From assembly GCF_030125375.1 (NCBI RefSeq), contig NZ_JASJUU010000002.1:62001-126000 (forward strand): 64,000 nucleotides of DNA, given 5' to 3'. The notes beneath the pieces were generated by a model, which did not search any database, was not told the origin of the DNA, and worked only from the letters and a program-made list of their open reading frames with translations. A program made the translations under genes and the position numbers. Origin of the DNA: Pseudoalteromonas umbrosa. Its GTDB lineage: Bacteria; Pseudomonadota; Gammaproteobacteria; Enterobacterales; Alteromonadaceae. Below are positions 36,254 to 48,664 of the stretch, piece by piece; position 1 is the first letter of the stretch; each line of letters starts with the position of its first letter.

Positions 36254-37771
36254 TTACCAATAAGGTTCACAATTTACTGTGGCATGACGGCTTTGATCCA
36301 TTGCGCTAATTAAAAAATCTGATTTTTGCTGTAACCACGTGAGTATATCTGAAAAGGGTTGTTCTTCTTGCCCTTCACATAATTGCTTCAGATAGTGCAA
36401 TGTTTCTAATTCATAAATACCTGACAGAATATCCATCCATGGAGCACGAAAATCTAATCTTGACTCTTCATTGAACAATGCCCCAAAACAGCTACCACTC
36501 AACAACATCTCTTCTATACATGGACGTGTCTGCACATAGCCTGCAACAGTCATGTCTGTTTTCTCTGGATACATGTTGCGAAGCTTTTTCCACTCCGACT
36601 CAAAAGTTTTTTTCGCCATCGAACGAACGCTGCTCTGTGCGGCTTTTATAGCATTTTGATCCCACTGTTGTCGCCAGCTTTTTTCTACCAGCCAACGGGT
36701 AAGTGATAACAACAACTTGTTATATCTAGGACAGTGAAAAAGATCCTCTAAATCAGTCTTCGTCGGCTGCACACGTTTCAAGTCATCAATAACATGAGAT
36801 AGCTCCGGCGCACTATGGATCCGCTTGTAATAGGCATGTCTTTTAGAAGTGTACGTTTTTAAATAAATTGCACTTTCGACCCAATCCAATTCACCTAATA
36901 ACCATTTAAGCTCTTTTCTCAAAAAGTCAGTCGTTTCTTTTGTGACGAACTCTTCAAAGAGCCAAAAAGCGTGTTTTATCAAACGCACCCCGTCAATTAT
37001 ACGTTTAAGTGTTTTTAAACTTGGTTCATTGACATAACATTGCTCATGTTTTTGCACAAGTTCAATCGCATAGTTAATCGACTTGATAAAAGCCTGCTCT
37101 TGATTCATGTCGCTGGACAGCGATACGAACCCAATTTCTGAGTTAGGTAATAAAGGGTTATCATCTGCAAGCCTGTACCCCCTAGCAGCTTTTGAATAAA
37201 ACCCTAACCTGACACCAATTTGCGATACGAGTTGCTCAGCCAAGAGGAATAAATCCGAACGCTCTCCTTCAACCAGTTCAATTTCAAGCTCTGAGATTAC
37301 TTCCGATTTACCACTAGCACTAACCTCCCCTTTATCTAAAACCACTTCAATTAGACTACCCGCCTCTGTCTCAATGAGCCAAGTTCTTCTAATAAAATTA
37401 GTGCTGAATATCGGGAAAAGATTTTCCGCCACAGACTCCAATCGCATTCCCATCGGCCAAATAGCAGGATCGAATGCAAGTAAGTCTGGCTTTTTTGTTT
37501 TCAATGGTAGGTTATATTCTGGCCGCTGGTGAAGGCCCCCAATGACTTCCCCAGCAAGCTTAATCGTTTGCTCGCAATCGCCATCCATACAACGTGTTCT
37601 TAACCCTATGTCGAGTGCTCTGAGCTCTCTACTGGGCGTATCATAGTATGCATTTTCTAAATGTTTAGCCGGCTTGTTATTTACCCGCTTCGCAAATTGA
37701 GTGATCAATGCAGGAATAAGCGGAACTTCGTTATCTGAAACCAAAAACTTCAGTTCTATTTCAGTGTCCAT
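36254..37771 (-). CDS. ygiF: CYTH-CHAD inorganic triphosphatase (YgiF-like)
   Basis: This 505-residue protein has an N-terminal CYTH (triphosphate tunnel metalloenzyme) domain with the signature TEIELKF (ExExK at residues 4-8), the tunnel residues of GLRTRCMDGDCEQTIKL and a basic ARGYRL segment. A C-terminal helical CHAD domain (about 215-505) with histidine/lysine-rich helices follows. E. coli YgiF hydrolyses inorganic triphosphate. CHAD domains bind polyphosphate. The protein is longer than YgiF (433), mostly in the CHAD part. It diverges from ygiM, as in other gammaproteobacteria. Confidence 0.88.
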   Translation of the reverse strand: MDTEIELKFLVSDNEVPLIPALITQFAKRVNNKPAKHLENAYYDTPSRELRALDIGLRTRCMDGDCEQTIKLAGEVIGGLHQRPEYNLPLKTKKPDLLAFDPAIWPMGMRLESVAENLFPIFSTNFIRRTWLIETEAGSLIEVVLDKGEVSASGKSEVISELEIELVEGERSDLFLLAEQLVSQIGVRLGFYSKAARGYRLADDNPLLPNSEIGFVSLSSDMNQEQAFIKSINYAIELVQKHEQCYVNEPSLKTLKRIIDGVRLIKHAFWLFEEFVTKETTDFLRKELKWLLGELDWVESAIYLKTYTSKRHAYYKRIHSAPELSHVIDDLKRVQPTKTDLEDLFHCPRYNKLLLSLTRWLVEKSWRQQWDQNAIKAAQSSVRSMAKKTFESEWKKLRNMYPEKTDMTVAGYVQTRPCIEEMLLSGSCFGALFNEESRLDFRAPWMDILSGIYELETLHYLKQLCEGQEEQPFSDILTWLQQKSDFLISAMDQSRHATVNCEPYW

Positions 37772-38110
37772 CAGGGGGTAGTTTACCTATATAATATGAG
37801 AAAGATCAAAATATACAATGACACCTAATTTTGCAATCTTTTTACCATAAACAAAGGAGAAATGACGATAAATCCTCAAATCTCGCATAGTACCTTAAAT
37901 AAACACTTCTCAATCGTTAACCCATTTGAAAACCGCATAATCGCATAAATCCATACATTAGCTTTAATTCGCCCATTCAGATCAAATTCATTATGCTGCA
38001 TGATTTGAAATAAAAAATGGCGATCAGACTTTAAGCTCTTGCCAAGCGCTTTTTAAAGCCATACTATTTTCATAAATTCATATAAACCTTAAAAAAATAA
38101 GGGCTCGCGA
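37772..38110. other. 339-bp divergent intergenic region, ygiF/ygiM
   Basis: No gene is visible. It is AT-rich and should carry both divergent promoters. A short tandem CGCATAAT-CGCATAAA occurs at 37934-37949. I see no other repeat or operator. The plus-strand gene starts at an ATG preceded by AAGGG. Confidence 0.6.
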
Positions 38111-38734
38111 ATGATAAAGCACCTCGCATTGCCACTTCTGCTTGCTTTTTCACCTCTTACGCTTAGTGCGCAAGACGTCGATAACTCAAGCACTCCCGCA
38201 CAAGTGGCACAACAGATCACGCCTAACGGTTTTATCGTTGATAACCTCTACCTGTTTTTGCACTCAGGCCCTGGAAAAAATTATCGAATTCTCGGCTCGG
38301 TAGAAGCTGGTTCCCCAATACAAATAAGTAATGAACAGGAAAATAATTTTGTAAGGATTATTGATAATAAAAACAGGCGTGGTTGGGTAGAATCGAAGTT
38401 TATAACTGCCGAAGCAGGTCTTCGACAGCAAGTTATTGACTTAAATGCATCTTTAATCGATGCACAACGACAGCTCAATAGTTTGGAAGCTTCAGTGCCA
38501 AATTTGCAAAATGACTATGCATTATTAGAAACTCAAAATATTGAATTACAAAAGACTATCACTGATCTTAACAAGCAATTACAACAGCAAATTGAATCAA
38601 GCCAGACCAAAGCAGAACAAGAACAACATAAGCTGCTCTCCTATGGCGGCGGTATTGCCCTCTCTGGTCTAATATTGGGCGTGATACTAACTTTATTTTT
38701 ATCCAGACGAAAAAGGTATGATAGCTGGAGCTAA
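38111..38734 (+). CDS. ygiM: TIGR04211-type SH3 domain protein YgiM
   Basis: This 207-residue protein has a signal peptide (cleaved near LSA-QDV), a bacterial SH3 domain (about residues 40-100, LYLFLHSGPGKNYRILGSVEAGSPI, then GWVESKFI), a coiled coil (about 105-175, Leu/Gln/Glu-rich) and a C-terminal membrane helix followed by a basic tail SRRKRYDSWS. This is the YgiM/TIGR04211 architecture: a periplasmic SH3-coiled coil tethered to the inner membrane. Its biological role is not settled; SH3b domains commonly bind peptidoglycan. It diverges from ygiF and is followed by a strong terminator. Confidence 0.88.
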   Translation: MIKHLALPLLLAFSPLTLSAQDVDNSSTPAQVAQQITPNGFIVDNLYLFLHSGPGKNYRILGSVEAGSPIQISNEQENNFVRIIDNKNRRGWVESKFITAEAGLRQQVIDLNASLIDAQRQLNSLEASVPNLQNDYALLETQNIELQKTITDLNKQLQQQIESSQTKAEQEQHKLLSYGGGIALSGLILGVILTLFLSRRKRYDSWS

Positions 38735-38737
38735 GAG

Positions 38738-38773
38738 AAACCCACTTTGATTACCAAAGTGGGTTTTTTTATT
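38738..38773 (+). terminator. Terminator of ygiM
   Basis: A 12-bp perfect stem AAACCCACTTTG (38738-38749) with CAAAGTGGGTTT (38755-38766) and a 5-nt loop is followed by TTTTATTTA. The stem ends just before the convergent small membrane protein gene stop at 38769. Confidence 0.93.
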
Positions 38774-39098
38774 TATCTAAAACCATAATAGATAAAAAAA
38801 TTGCAGAGCCAACAGAGAAAAAAATCACACCTATATCGGCTATATACTGCTCAAAGATATGTTCTCTTAATTGTTCATCATTTAGATTTTGTAATTCACC
38901 TACAGATGAGAACTCAGCTAAGTTATAAACAAAAGAATTTTTTCTACCGATATCAAAACGATCTAGAGAGAGCCGTTGATAAAAACGTGGGTATGCGGAG
39001 GAAAAGTATCCTTCAATTATACTTAGTTTGTGATTACTCACCTTCCTACAAATCAAAGCTCCTGCAACATTAACCAATATCAAAAACAGATATGTCAA
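38769..39098 (-). CDS. Small two-helix membrane protein of unknown function
   Basis: This 109-residue protein has an N-terminal hydrophobic helix (residues 2-17), a polar middle of about 70 residues and a C-terminal helix (about 88-106). I do not recognise the family. It starts with TTG, but the start is well fixed: an almost perfect Shine-Dalgarno run AAGGAGGTGATAC sits immediately upstream at 6-nt spacing. It is a stand-alone gene convergent with ygiM. Function is unknown. Confidence 0.7.
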   Translation of the reverse strand: MTYLFLILVNVAGALICRKVSNHKLSIIEGYFSSAYPRFYQRLSLDRFDIGRKNSFVYNLAEFSSVGELQNLNDEQLREHIFEQYIADIGVIFFSVGSAIFLSIMVLDK

Positions 39099-39198
39099 GT
39101 ATCACCTCCTTGCATGACGATACCTGTTCCCATTTAAAACACAATTTAATCGAATTGCAAGCTAAAATTAACAAAAAGGAAACAGCAATTCTCTCCTT

Positions 39199-39678
39199 TT
39201 AGTTAATGTCGATAAGCTCAACCTCAAAGATAAGTAAAGAACCTGCGCTAATCTTACCAGCAGACTTATTGCCATACCCTAAATCTGGATGTATGTAGAG
39301 CCTAAACTTATCACCTGTCACCATAAGCTGAAGCGCTTCTCGCCAGCCTTCAATAACTTGTTTAGGTGTAAAAGTGATCGCTTTTCCGCGTTCTACCGAG
39401 CTATCAAACACCATTCCATTTAACAACGTACCGTGATAATGCACACGCACACTGTCGCTCATGGTCGGAAATTGATTACCCTCTCCTTTTGTGATCACTT
39501 CATATTGCAGGCCACTGTCCGTTGTGATGACACCTTCTTTTTCAGTATTTACTGCTAAAAACGCCTCTGCATCTTCACGATTAATCTGCGCTATTTGTTT
39601 TTGTTTCTGATTACCATTATAGATAAACCATACTAGCCCAATTACTAACACCGTAACGACAATACTCGTTGCAGACAT
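39199..39678 (-). CDS. Membrane-anchored FKBP-type peptidyl-prolyl isomerase
   Basis: This 159-residue protein has an N-terminal membrane anchor (SIVVTVLVIGLVWFIYNG, residues 4-21), a short linker and an FKBP domain (about 45-159). VRVHYHGTLLNGMVFDSSVERG, the FTPKQVIEGWREALQLM hinge, the YGNKSAGKISAGSLLIFEVELIDIN core and the drug-pocket tryptophan/tyrosine residues are all present. The anchor suggests that it acts on envelope or membrane proteins. Spacing to the Lon-like gene is 8 bp on the same strand, so the Lon-like and FKBP genes probably form one transcription unit (39687-42098 first). Confidence 0.87.
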   Translation of the reverse strand: MSATSIVVTVLVIGLVWFIYNGNQKQKQIAQINREDAEAFLAVNTEKEGVITTDSGLQYEVITKGEGNQFPTMSDSVRVHYHGTLLNGMVFDSSVERGKAITFTPKQVIEGWREALQLMVTGDKFRLYIHPDLGYGNKSAGKISAGSLLIFEVELIDIN

Positions 39679-39686
39679 AACTACTC

Positions 39687-42098
39687 CTACTCGTTATCTT
39701 CGGGCGACTCTTTGTCATCACCGCTTACAACTTGCGCTATTTGCTCAAGTCTGTCCAATGCCAATTGATTAACCGTACCTTGTGGATAAATACCCTCACA
39801 GGCTTCTCCAGCCGGCACATCCAGTAATACCTCAAGTGCCTCATCGACATTCTTTACGGCATAAATGTGAAACTTATTTCGTTCTATAGCTTCTACAACT
39901 TCATCTTCTAACACTAGGTTAATTAAGTTTGAATGAGGAACTATAACACCTTGATTGCCCGTCAGACCTCGCATTTTACATAACTTAAAGAAACCTTCTA
40001 CTTTTTCATTGACACCACCTACAGCTTGCACTTCACCATGCTGATTGATAGATCCTGTTAAAGCTAACGATTGGTCTATGGGGAGTTGCGTGATTGCGGA
40101 AATCAAACCACATAATTCAGCCAGAGATGCACTATCGCCATCGATATAGCCATAGCTTTGTTCAATAGCGATATTTGCACTTAAGGTAAGGCTAAATCTC
40201 TGCGCATACTTGTTGCCTAAATAGCCAGTAAGCAACATAACACCTTTGGAGTGAATTGATTTACCTAACTCAGCTTCTCGCTCTACATCAATTACGCCAT
40301 CAGAACCTGCATACACTGTCGCAGTAATCCTTGCAGGAGTACCAAATGCCGTATCACCAATATGCAACACTGTTAGACCATTAACTTTACCGACCGCTTT
40401 ACCCTGTGTCGCAATTAGTGTGTGCCCCTCTTCAATATCACTCAGCATATTTTCACTAAGTTGCCCAGTGCGATATTGCTTTCCAAGTAATGCCTCATTG
40501 ATATGATGATCATCTATGGTGTCTGCGTTATCCTGCTTTGCATAGTAGCTGGCTTCCGCTACGAGCTCTAACACATCCGCAAAACGGGCAGATAATTTGC
40601 TTCTATGCTCAGCTTGACGATAACTGAACTTTAGCAATCTGATCAACGCCTCGGCAGATAAGTTACAGTTCAGGGTTTGCTCGCAATATTCTTGTACTTT
40701 GCTGACAAATTGATACTGTAATCTGTCGCTTGACGGTAAATAATAATCAAAATCAGCCAGTACTCTAAACAGCTCCCCAAACTCTTCATCATACTCACTT
40801 ATGGTGTAATAAAGATCTCGAGAACCGAGTAAAATGATTTTTACATCCATAGGGATTAACTGAGGCTTAAGCGTGAAGCTGCTGCCAACGGAACTGTCTT
40901 GAAATGGTAAATCATTCTTGATCTGATGCGTTTTCAAAGATAACTTCAGCCCATCCCACACTTGTGGCGATGACAACACTTTTTCCGCATCCATAATCAA
41001 GTAACCGCCATTAGCTCGATGCAAAGCCCCAGCTTGAATGGAGCGATAGCTCGTGATTAAGGACCCTTGAGCGCTTTCATACTCAATCTTGCCAAAAATA
41101 TTACCGAATGTCGGATTCGGCTCATAAACCACAGGTGCTGGCGCACCTTCCTTATATTCGATTAAAATATTTGGCGCAAAAAAGTCTGTAAGCATGCCTT
41201 TGGCATCAAAATCATCTTTTTGCTCGTCCGTACCGGCTGAATCATCATCCAACCAATCTAGGACAGCTTCAACTATTTCAACGCGCAAATCTTTTAAATA
41301 CCGAACAACACCAATGTGGCTAGCATATTTATGTTCAAGCGCCTTTAAAAGTGGTTTTGTTGCCAGTTCAATCGTAGTTTTCTTTAATTTTCTTAGTTTT
41401 TCAGAAGATTCTCTTTTCCATCTCGGAAGTTCAATTAATGCCTCAATTAACCCATCTTCCAGCTCGTCAATCGCATCGTAAAACTGCGTCTGTGCCTGTT
41501 CACTCAAAGCGGCAAATTCATTGTCATCGAGCTGCTTGCCATTCACCACAGGAACAAAACTAACAGCGCCGTTTTCTTCAAGCATTACGACGCTTTTTTG
41601 TATGGCTAACTGCTCAACAGCCGTGAGTGCTGCGTTATATTTATTATCAAAATCTCTATCGATTGATTTTTTCTTACGCTGATAACCTGGGTTATCAAAA
41701 GCAGCTGGGAATGTATCTACCACTTCATCCAAAAAAGCGTCAATATCATCTGCTAACTGACGACTTTCCCCCGGCTGCATAAACATCGTTATTGGTTCAC
41801 GGTGATCGTCATAGTTATTAACGTAAAGCCACTCTTTTGGCGTTGGACGTGTCTTACTATGTGCTTCTAGTTTGTCTTTAACCATAGTAAAACGGCCAGT
41901 TGCAGCGTCACCCATCACAAACACATTATAACCGGGTAGCTCCATACCGAGCGCAAAATCAAGCGCACTCTGTGCTCGTTGCTGACCGATAAAAGGTAAA
42001 GACTCTGGATAAGGATTTTGCATACATGAATGTATATGCTGCAAAGAGACTGTCGGAGTCAGTTGCTCCGAACTCAGTGGCTTAATTGTTTTAGTCAT
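39687..42098 (-). CDS. Lon-related ATP-dependent protease (AAA_32/LonB-like)
   Basis: This 803-residue protein is a Lon-family protease without the classical Lon N-terminal domain. An ATPase region has a P-loop GDAATGRFTMV (residues 63-73, Arg where Lys is usual, a feature common in this AAA_32 group), an insertion of about 200 helical residues and Walker B-like GGYLIMDAEKVL. The C-terminal Lon proteolytic domain has the catalytic Ser in DGDSASLAELCGLI and Lys in GGVNEKVEGF. It is related to E. coli YcbZ and archaeal-type LonB. It likely degrades damaged proteins in the cytoplasm. It is followed on the same strand by the FKBP gene. Confidence 0.88.
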   Translation of the reverse strand: MTKTIKPLSSEQLTPTVSLQHIHSCMQNPYPESLPFIGQQRAQSALDFALGMELPGYNVFVMGDAATGRFTMVKDKLEAHSKTRPTPKEWLYVNNYDDHREPITMFMQPGESRQLADDIDAFLDEVVDTFPAAFDNPGYQRKKKSIDRDFDNKYNAALTAVEQLAIQKSVVMLEENGAVSFVPVVNGKQLDDNEFAALSEQAQTQFYDAIDELEDGLIEALIELPRWKRESSEKLRKLKKTTIELATKPLLKALEHKYASHIGVVRYLKDLRVEIVEAVLDWLDDDSAGTDEQKDDFDAKGMLTDFFAPNILIEYKEGAPAPVVYEPNPTFGNIFGKIEYESAQGSLITSYRSIQAGALHRANGGYLIMDAEKVLSSPQVWDGLKLSLKTHQIKNDLPFQDSSVGSSFTLKPQLIPMDVKIILLGSRDLYYTISEYDEEFGELFRVLADFDYYLPSSDRLQYQFVSKVQEYCEQTLNCNLSAEALIRLLKFSYRQAEHRSKLSARFADVLELVAEASYYAKQDNADTIDDHHINEALLGKQYRTGQLSENMLSDIEEGHTLIATQGKAVGKVNGLTVLHIGDTAFGTPARITATVYAGSDGVIDVEREAELGKSIHSKGVMLLTGYLGNKYAQRFSLTLSANIAIEQSYGYIDGDSASLAELCGLISAITQLPIDQSLALTGSINQHGEVQAVGGVNEKVEGFFKLCKMRGLTGNQGVIVPHSNLINLVLEDEVVEAIERNKFHIYAVKNVDEALEVLLDVPAGEACEGIYPQGTVNQLALDRLEQIAQVVSGDDKESPEDNE

Positions 42099-42144
42099 TC
42101 CTGGTTTCTTTATTGTTCACCTTAGAAAAATTAAAGCACGGTCG

Positions 42145-42603
42145 CTAAGGCGTGAGCGCTTTTCTTGAAAACGTATCATGTCCACATTCGCTGCAAGCTT
42201 TTATTTCAATAGAGTGATAAACATCGATTTTATTGCCGCAATTCTTACATACTAATTGCCCCAAAGCTATCCATTCACCTTCTTTATAAATACCATCATG
42301 CGCAAAATCACTCATCAATGCATGCCACTCAAGCTGCGTCCTATCTTCTAAGTAAGCCAGCTCATACAAAACAGACTCTTTGAATTCTTCCCATGCAACC
42401 CCCTCATAATGATCCTGAAACTCAGAAACATGCTGTAAGTCACGTTTAAAATAGTGTCGATAATCACCTAGTTTATTTTTTCCAAACTGTCGCCACTTCT
42501 CTTCTTCCTGCAAAAAGTCATCCATCAACTTTTTAAGCTCATGTTCCTTCACATCTTTACACCATTTAGAAAAGTCACTCAGCCATTGTTGATAATCCGC
42601 CAT
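42145..42603 (-). CDS. ybeL: Zinc-ribbon protein YbeL (DUF1451)
   Basis: This 152-residue protein has a helical N-terminal part and a C-terminal zinc ribbon with paired CKNCG and CSECG motifs, the DUF1451/YbeL family. It diverges from leuS, exactly as ybeL does in E. coli. I chose the ATG at 42603 because AGGAGG precedes it by 4 nt. A GTG 27 bases upstream overlaps that region and is unlikely. Function is unknown. The zinc ribbon suggests nucleic-acid or protein binding. Confidence 0.87.
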   Translation of the reverse strand: MADYQQWLSDFSKWCKDVKEHELKKLMDDFLQEEEKWRQFGKNKLGDYRHYFKRDLQHVSEFQDHYEGVAWEEFKESVLYELAYLEDRTQLEWHALMSDFAHDGIYKEGEWIALGQLVCKNCGNKIDVYHSIEIKACSECGHDTFSRKALTP

Positions 42604-45532
<2,929 letters not shown>

Positions 45533-45533
<1 letters not shown>

Positions 45534-46093
45534 TGATTGGCTATGTTCAGCAAGTCATTTCAACAGCGAGCCAGATTGGCTCCGCTGTTCGCTCGCTTGC
45601 AGACATTAAAAACGGACTAGCAATTTTGCTGGTCTGTTTTGCTGTCTCAGGCTGTGGTTTTCACCTTAAGCAAGCATCTTATATCCCAGAAGATTTGAGA
45701 GTGTTACACCTCACTGGGGATGACCAGAAATCTGCACTCTTCGAGCAGCTAAAGTATGAGTTACAACGTTCACAAGTAAAAATTAACGACCAAATTGAAC
45801 ATAAAAATACAAAGTACACTGCTGAGCTACATTTGTATCAGGATGAGCTAAATAGGCAAACATTAAGTTTGTTTCAAAATGGTCAAGTCGCTCAATATGA
45901 ACTTGCCTATAAAGTGTCATACCGCTTAGCACGCCCAGATCAAGATCCCATAGAGCAAAGCTTTGAGTTATATCGAAATTATCAAGATGACCCAACTAAC
46001 TCACTTGCAAAATCAAAAGAATTAGAAATTATCCTTGGTGAAATGCGTAAGCTTGCTACCAAACGAATTATTCGCGAATTGTCACAACTCTAA
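45533..46093 (+). CDS. lptE: LPS-assembly lipoprotein LptE
   Basis: This 186-residue lipoprotein has lipobox VSGC (Cys41) after a hydrophobic stretch LAILLVCFA. LptE sits as a plug inside the LptD barrel. Sequence following the cysteine, GFHLKQASYIPEDLRVLHL, and the C-terminal LGEMRKLATKRIIRELSQL, fit LptE. The N-terminal region before the hydrophobic core is long (26 residues), but no other in-frame start with a ribosome site exists, and the ATG overlaps the leuS stop (TAATG), which implies coupling. It also overlaps holA in the same way. Confidence 0.9.
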
Positions 46094-47151
46094 TGCGCTG
46101 TTATGCAAATCAATTAGCAGGTCAATTAAGTAAAGACCTGCACCCATTCTATCTGGTATTTGGCGAAGAGCCATTTCAAGAGAACAACTGTGTACTCAAC
46201 ATTCGTCAAGCGGCTAAAAAACAAGGCTATGATGAGGTAATTAAGTTTGCCCTGCTACCGGGCTTTGACTGGCAAGAGTTAATTGCACAATACAATAGTA
46301 TGTCTTTATTCAGTGCTCGAACCATCATTGAACTAGACCTAAACCAACAAAAGCCGCCAACACATGGCGTGAACATACTCAAGGAACTTGCTGCGAGTAT
46401 TAACCCAGATGTTATCCTCATCTTAAAGGGCGCAAAAGCCAGCCAAGATATACAGCGTTCCGGCTGGTTCAAAGCGCTCGATAAAAAAGGCTTATTTGTC
46501 CCTTGTTATGCATTAACTGGCTACCATTTAGAAAAATGGCTAGATGAAGAATGCAAGCGATTAAAGGTAAATCTAAAAAGCGATGCTAAACGCAGCCTTT
46601 TGCTGGCAACAGAAGGAAATTTGCTCGCTACTTCTCAGGAACTAGAAAAACTATCTTTGCTTTACAAAGATGCACTTATCGACCAACAGCAGTTAATGAG
46701 CGGACTGTTAAACCAAGCTAAATTTGATATTTTTGATTTAAATGATGGCTTACTTAAAGGTAATGCAAAGTACATTATTAAAATACTGAACAAGTTAGCC
46801 AAAGATAATATTGAGCCAACCAGCGTTGCTTGGACTATCCAAAGCCAGGCACAAACGCTTTTAAATATTAAACGCGCATTAGTACAAGGTCAGCCAATTT
46901 CTCAACTATTCAAACAGTATAATATTTGGAAAAACCAGCAAGCATCAACACAACAGGCGCTAGATAGGTTACCAATAACACAGCTAGAGCTCATCATTAG
47001 TTTACTGGCACAATTTGATTCCGCGTATAAAAGCAACTTACTCAGCGCACCCTTCCAGGGTTTGGCACATATTGCGTTGAGTTTTTGTCAACCCGTTAAC
47101 TTCCCAATGCCATTTTCTGATGAGAGCAACCAAATTGGAGCAACAAAGTAA
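46093..47151 (+). CDS. holA: DNA polymerase III delta subunit
   Basis: This 352-residue protein is the delta wrench of the clamp loader that opens the beta clamp. The family N-terminus LHPFYLVFGEEPFQENN is clear, and an AAA+-like fold and helical collar domain follow (LSLLYKD, FDIFDLNDGLLKGNAKYIIKILNKL). As expected of delta, there is no Walker A. Both ends overlap their neighbours by one base (TAATG), so lptE-holA-nadD are translationally linked. Confidence 0.94.
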   Translation: MRCYANQLAGQLSKDLHPFYLVFGEEPFQENNCVLNIRQAAKKQGYDEVIKFALLPGFDWQELIAQYNSMSLFSARTIIELDLNQQKPPTHGVNILKELAASINPDVILILKGAKASQDIQRSGWFKALDKKGLFVPCYALTGYHLEKWLDEECKRLKVNLKSDAKRSLLLATEGNLLATSQELEKLSLLYKDALIDQQQLMSGLLNQAKFDIFDLNDGLLKGNAKYIIKILNKLAKDNIEPTSVAWTIQSQAQTLLNIKRALVQGQPISQLFKQYNIWKNQQASTQQALDRLPITQLELIISLLAQFDSAYKSNLLSAPFQGLAHIALSFCQPVNFPMPFSDESNQIGATK

Positions 47152-47780
47152 TGATCGCACTATTTGGTGGTACCTTTGACCCTATTCATTTAGGCCATAT
47201 CAACATGGCAAAGCATTGCCTGAAAGAACTTTCTTTGAGTGCTTTGTCCTTTATACCTAATGCAACGCCTGTTCATAAACAAGGGCCTAGCATCACCACA
47301 GAGCATCGTCTAGCCATGTTAAAACTGGCTACAGATACTGAGCCAAAGTTCACCATTGATACCAGAGAAATTGTTAGGACAGAACCTTCATATACAGTTT
47401 TAACCCTGCAAGAGCTTAGGAATGAGCACCCAAATACCCCTATCGCCTTCCTAATGGGCATGGACTCATTCAACAGCTTACATACCTGGTATCAATGGCA
47501 AGCAATTACCCAACTTTGCCATATTGTTGTTTACGAAAGACCGGGTGATAAATATGCACCTTGTGAACAATTGGCATCATATTTAGCAAAGGCGCAAGTA
47601 TCCGCTCCTGCATCTTTGCACCAATCTACAGCTGGTAAGTGTCACTTTTTGACCGGTCAAACATTTTCCGCGGCATCAAGTGAAATACGCTTAGCAATAA
47701 AATCTGGTAAATCCATTGAACCTTGGTTGTCACCGAAAGTCATAGCTTATATTAATAATAATGGGTTGTACGCGCATTAA
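47151..47780 (+). CDS. nadD: Nicotinate mononucleotide adenylyltransferase
   Basis: This 209-residue enzyme makes nicotinate adenine dinucleotide from NaMN and ATP. The nucleotidyltransferase signature GGTFDPIHLGHINMAKH (HxGH) is at the N-terminus and the SAASSEIRLAIKSGK motif (SxxSSTxxR-like) near the C-terminus. Length is normal. The 87 bp after it separate it from rsfS. Confidence 0.95.
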   Translation: MIALFGGTFDPIHLGHINMAKHCLKELSLSALSFIPNATPVHKQGPSITTEHRLAMLKLATDTEPKFTIDTREIVRTEPSYTVLTLQELRNEHPNTPIAFLMGMDSFNSLHTWYQWQAITQLCHIVVYERPGDKYAPCEQLASYLAKAQVSAPASLHQSTAGKCHFLTGQTFSAASSEIRLAIKSGKSIEPWLSPKVIAYINNNGLYAH

Positions 47781-47867
47781 TCGCCGCTGATCCGCTTGGG
47801 AATTCTGCTGGAAATCATGTTAGAATTGCGCCCTTATTTGAAGTGTATATTGTAAAGAGACCCTGAT

Positions 47868-48185
47868 TTGGATTCAAAACAACTATTAGACTTTGCGCTT
47901 GATAAAGTCGACGATATGAAAGCCCGTGATATTGTAAAGCTAGATGTGCGAGAAACATCTTCCATCACAGACTATTTGGTCATTTGTTCTGGCAACTCAA
48001 AACGTCATGTTCAATCTATTGCTGAGCACGTCGCAAAAGAAGCGCGTCACGCAGGTGAAACTCCACTTGGGCACGAAGGACAAGACAGCGGTGAATGGGT
48101 GCTTGTCGACCTAGGTGATGTTGTTGTACACGTTATGCAAGACCAAACGCGTGATTTTTACGACTTAGAAAAGCTTTGGGGCTAG
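47868..48185 (+). CDS. rsfS: Ribosomal silencing factor RsfS
   Basis: This 105-residue protein binds uL14 on the 50S subunit and blocks subunit joining when nutrients are scarce. The family core [29 protein letters not shown], then [37 protein letters not shown], is complete. It uses a TTG start, with a weak AGAG site; the next in-frame ATG would remove the conserved N-terminal helix. It is followed by rlmH after 1 bp. Confidence 0.95.
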   Translation: MDSKQLLDFALDKVDDMKARDIVKLDVRETSSITDYLVICSGNSKRHVQSIAEHVAKEARHAGETPLGHEGQDSGEWVLVDLGDVVVHVMQDQTRDFYDLEKLWG

Positions 48186-48186
48186 T

Positions 48187-48657
48187 GTGAAAATTCAGTT
48201 AATCGCTGTTGGTACAAAAATGCCTGCATGGGTTGAAACGGGGTTCAAAGAATATCAACGCCGTTTCCCCAAAGACATGCCACTAGAGCTGATTGAAATT
48301 ACTGCGGGTAAACGCGGTAAAAACGCTGACATCAAACGGATCTTGCAACAAGAAGGTGAAAAAACCCTCGCAGCAATCCCAAAGGGAAACCGTATAGTTA
48401 CCCTTGAAGTTACTGGCAAACCTTGGGATACGCATCAATTAGCAAACAACATGGAAAAATGGCAGCTTGATGGCCGTGATGTCAGTTTACTGATTGGTGG
48501 ACCTGAAGGACTCGCACCAGAGTGCATAGCTGCATCAGAGCAAAAGTGGTCACTCTCTAATCTTACTCTGCCACATCCGCTGGTAAGAATTGTCGTAGCT
48601 GAAAGCCTCTATCGTGGCTGGAGCTTAAACAACAACCATCCTTATCACAGAGAATAA
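48187..48657 (+). CDS. rlmH: 23S rRNA pseudouridine-1915 N3-methyltransferase
   Basis: This 156-residue SPOUT-class methyltransferase modifies the pseudouridine at 1915 of helix 69 in 23S rRNA. Motifs [18 protein letters not shown] and the knot region [29 protein letters not shown] at the C-terminus are diagnostic. It begins with GTG directly after rsfS, so it likely depends on translational coupling. PBP2 follows after 7 bp. Confidence 0.96.
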   Translation: MKIQLIAVGTKMPAWVETGFKEYQRRFPKDMPLELIEITAGKRGKNADIKRILQQEGEKTLAAIPKGNRIVTLEVTGKPWDTHQLANNMEKWQLDGRDVSLLIGGPEGLAPECIAASEQKWSLSNLTLPHPLVRIVVAESLYRGWSLNNNHPYHRE

Positions 48658-48664
48658 GTATTTC

